From Sulfuritalea sp. (GTDB lineage: Bacteria > Pseudomonadota > Gammaproteobacteria > Burkholderiales > Rhodocyclaceae), in contig JAIPCS010000172.1 in assembly GCA_021738105.1 (NCBI GenBank), positions 1-7,333 of the forward strand: a stretch of 7,333 bases of DNA, in the 5' to 3' direction. The translations under genes and the position numbers were made by a program. The notes beneath the pieces are model-generated. The model worked only from the letters and a program-made list of their open reading frames with translations, had not been told where the DNA came from and ran no database searches. Each line of letters opens with the position of its first letter. Within the stretch, counting starts at the first letter, position 1. This document shows, piece by piece, positions 7,081 to 7,333 of this stretch.

Positions 7081-7094
7081 CAAAATATATTTTG
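7081..7094. promoter_or_regulatory. AT-rich perfect 14-bp palindrome
   Basis: CAAAATATATTTTG is its own reverse complement. It lies in the most AT-rich part of the window, about 43 bases upstream of the -10 box of the lipoprotein gene. A regulator or nucleoid-protein site is plausible from its position, but no specific regulator can be named. Confidence 0.4.
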
Positions 7095-7125
7095 CGCGAG
7101 GTGGTTCAGGTCGCACTTAACTCTC

Positions 7126-7150
7126 GCGGCGGTCCATATAATCGCGCCGC
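7126..7150 (+). promoter_or_regulatory. -10 box (TATAAT) of the lipoprotein gene, flanked by a GC inverted repeat
   Basis: A perfect TATAAT at 7137-7142 lies 63 bases before the lipoprotein ATG. The best -35 at normal spacing (CACTTA at 7114-7119) is poor. GCGGCG (7126-7131) and CGCCGC (7145-7150) form perfect inverted arms around the -10, an arrangement that could be an operator. The predicted leader of about 57 bases also holds a short CAGGA/TCCTG hairpin (7167-7171 with 7177-7181). Confidence 0.5.
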
Positions 7151-7205
7151 ATCGCCTGTCGGCGAGCAGGAAATCATCCTGAACCCTTACGAAAGACTCG
7201 AAAAC

Positions 7206-7333
7206 ATGAAAACCGCCATTGTTGCCGCTGCACTGTCTGCATTACTGCTGGTTGCTTGCGGCAAGCAGGAAGCCGCTCCCGCACCAGCCCCTGCTGTCGC
7301 TCCGGCTCCCGCCCCGGCTCCTGCTGCCGCCCC
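7206..7333 (+). CDS. Lipoprotein with Ala-Pro-rich linker (N-terminal part, cut by window end)
   Basis: Forty-two codons are visible. The ATG is followed by MKTA, a hydrophobic stretch and a lipobox LVAC, with the lipidated Cys at residue 18. This is a typical short signal peptide for lipoprotein signal peptidase II. The residues after Cys (Gly-Lys) are not the Asp that retains lipoproteins in the inner membrane, so outer-membrane placement is likely. From residue 23 the sequence is almost only Ala, Pro and Val, a flexible linker typical of small proteobacterial lipoproteins. No functional domain is in view, so the role is unknown. The ribosome site is weak (GAAAG and A-rich sequence before the ATG). 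The frame stays open to the edge, and the promoter-like TATAAT upstream supports a separate transcription unit. Confidence 0.75.
   Translation, partial: MKTAIVAAALSALLLVACGKQEAAPAPAPAVAPAPAPAPAAA

Overview
The window looks like a chromosomal segment of a betaproteobacterium, possibly from the Rhodocyclales. I infer this from the moderately GC-rich composition, the fructose-1,6-bisphosphatase whose sequence resembles the betaproteobacterial type, and the large soluble c-di-GMP signalling proteins that such bacteria often carry. No tRNA, rRNA, insertion sequence, phage gene or CRISPR array is visible. The taxonomic placement comes from remembered sequence resemblance, not from a search.

Layout: (1) 1-898, plus strand: the last codons of mtnA (5-methylthioribose-1-phosphate isomerase) overlap by 4 bases with a class II aldolase gene of the fuculose-phosphate aldolase type. 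This pair fits a salvage route that converts the sugar of 5'-methylthioadenosine and/or 5'-deoxyadenosine to dihydroxyacetone phosphate and an aldehyde (a 'DHAP shunt'). (2) 924-1922, minus strand: fbp, a class I fructose-1,6-bisphosphatase that converges on the aldolase gene with only 25 bases between them; a perfect 13-bp tandem duplication lies at the junction. (3) 2049-3137, minus strand: an unusual Hpt + HD-GYP fusion, probably a phosphorelay-linked c-di-GMP phosphodiesterase or a partly degenerate relative. (4) 3138-3343: a divergent regulatory region with a 13-bp palindrome and candidate promoters. (5) 3344-6979, plus strand: a 1211-residue protein with four CBS domains, four PAS domains, and intact GGDEF and EAL domains. 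(6) 6980-7205: an intergenic region with weak hairpins, an AT-rich perfect palindrome and a strong -10 box. (7) 7206-end, plus strand: the start of a lipoprotein gene with an Ala-Pro-rich linker, cut by the window edge.

Two themes emerge. One is carbon metabolism around triose phosphate: the aldolase would yield DHAP and fbp acts in gluconeogenesis or the Calvin cycle. The other is c-di-GMP turnover: two proteins expressed from a shared divergent region, one a possible phosphodiesterase wired to phosphorelay and one a bifunctional cyclase/phosphodiesterase wired to nucleotide (CBS) and PAS sensing. Both themes touch adenine nucleotides and S-adenosylmethionine by-products, but any functional link between them is speculation. 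I see no clearly new defence or mobile system. The most unusual items are the Hpt-HD-GYP fusion with a substituted metal ligand, the CBS4-PAS4-GGDEF-EAL architecture, and the mtnA-aldolase pair with an insertion next to the catalytic glutamate.
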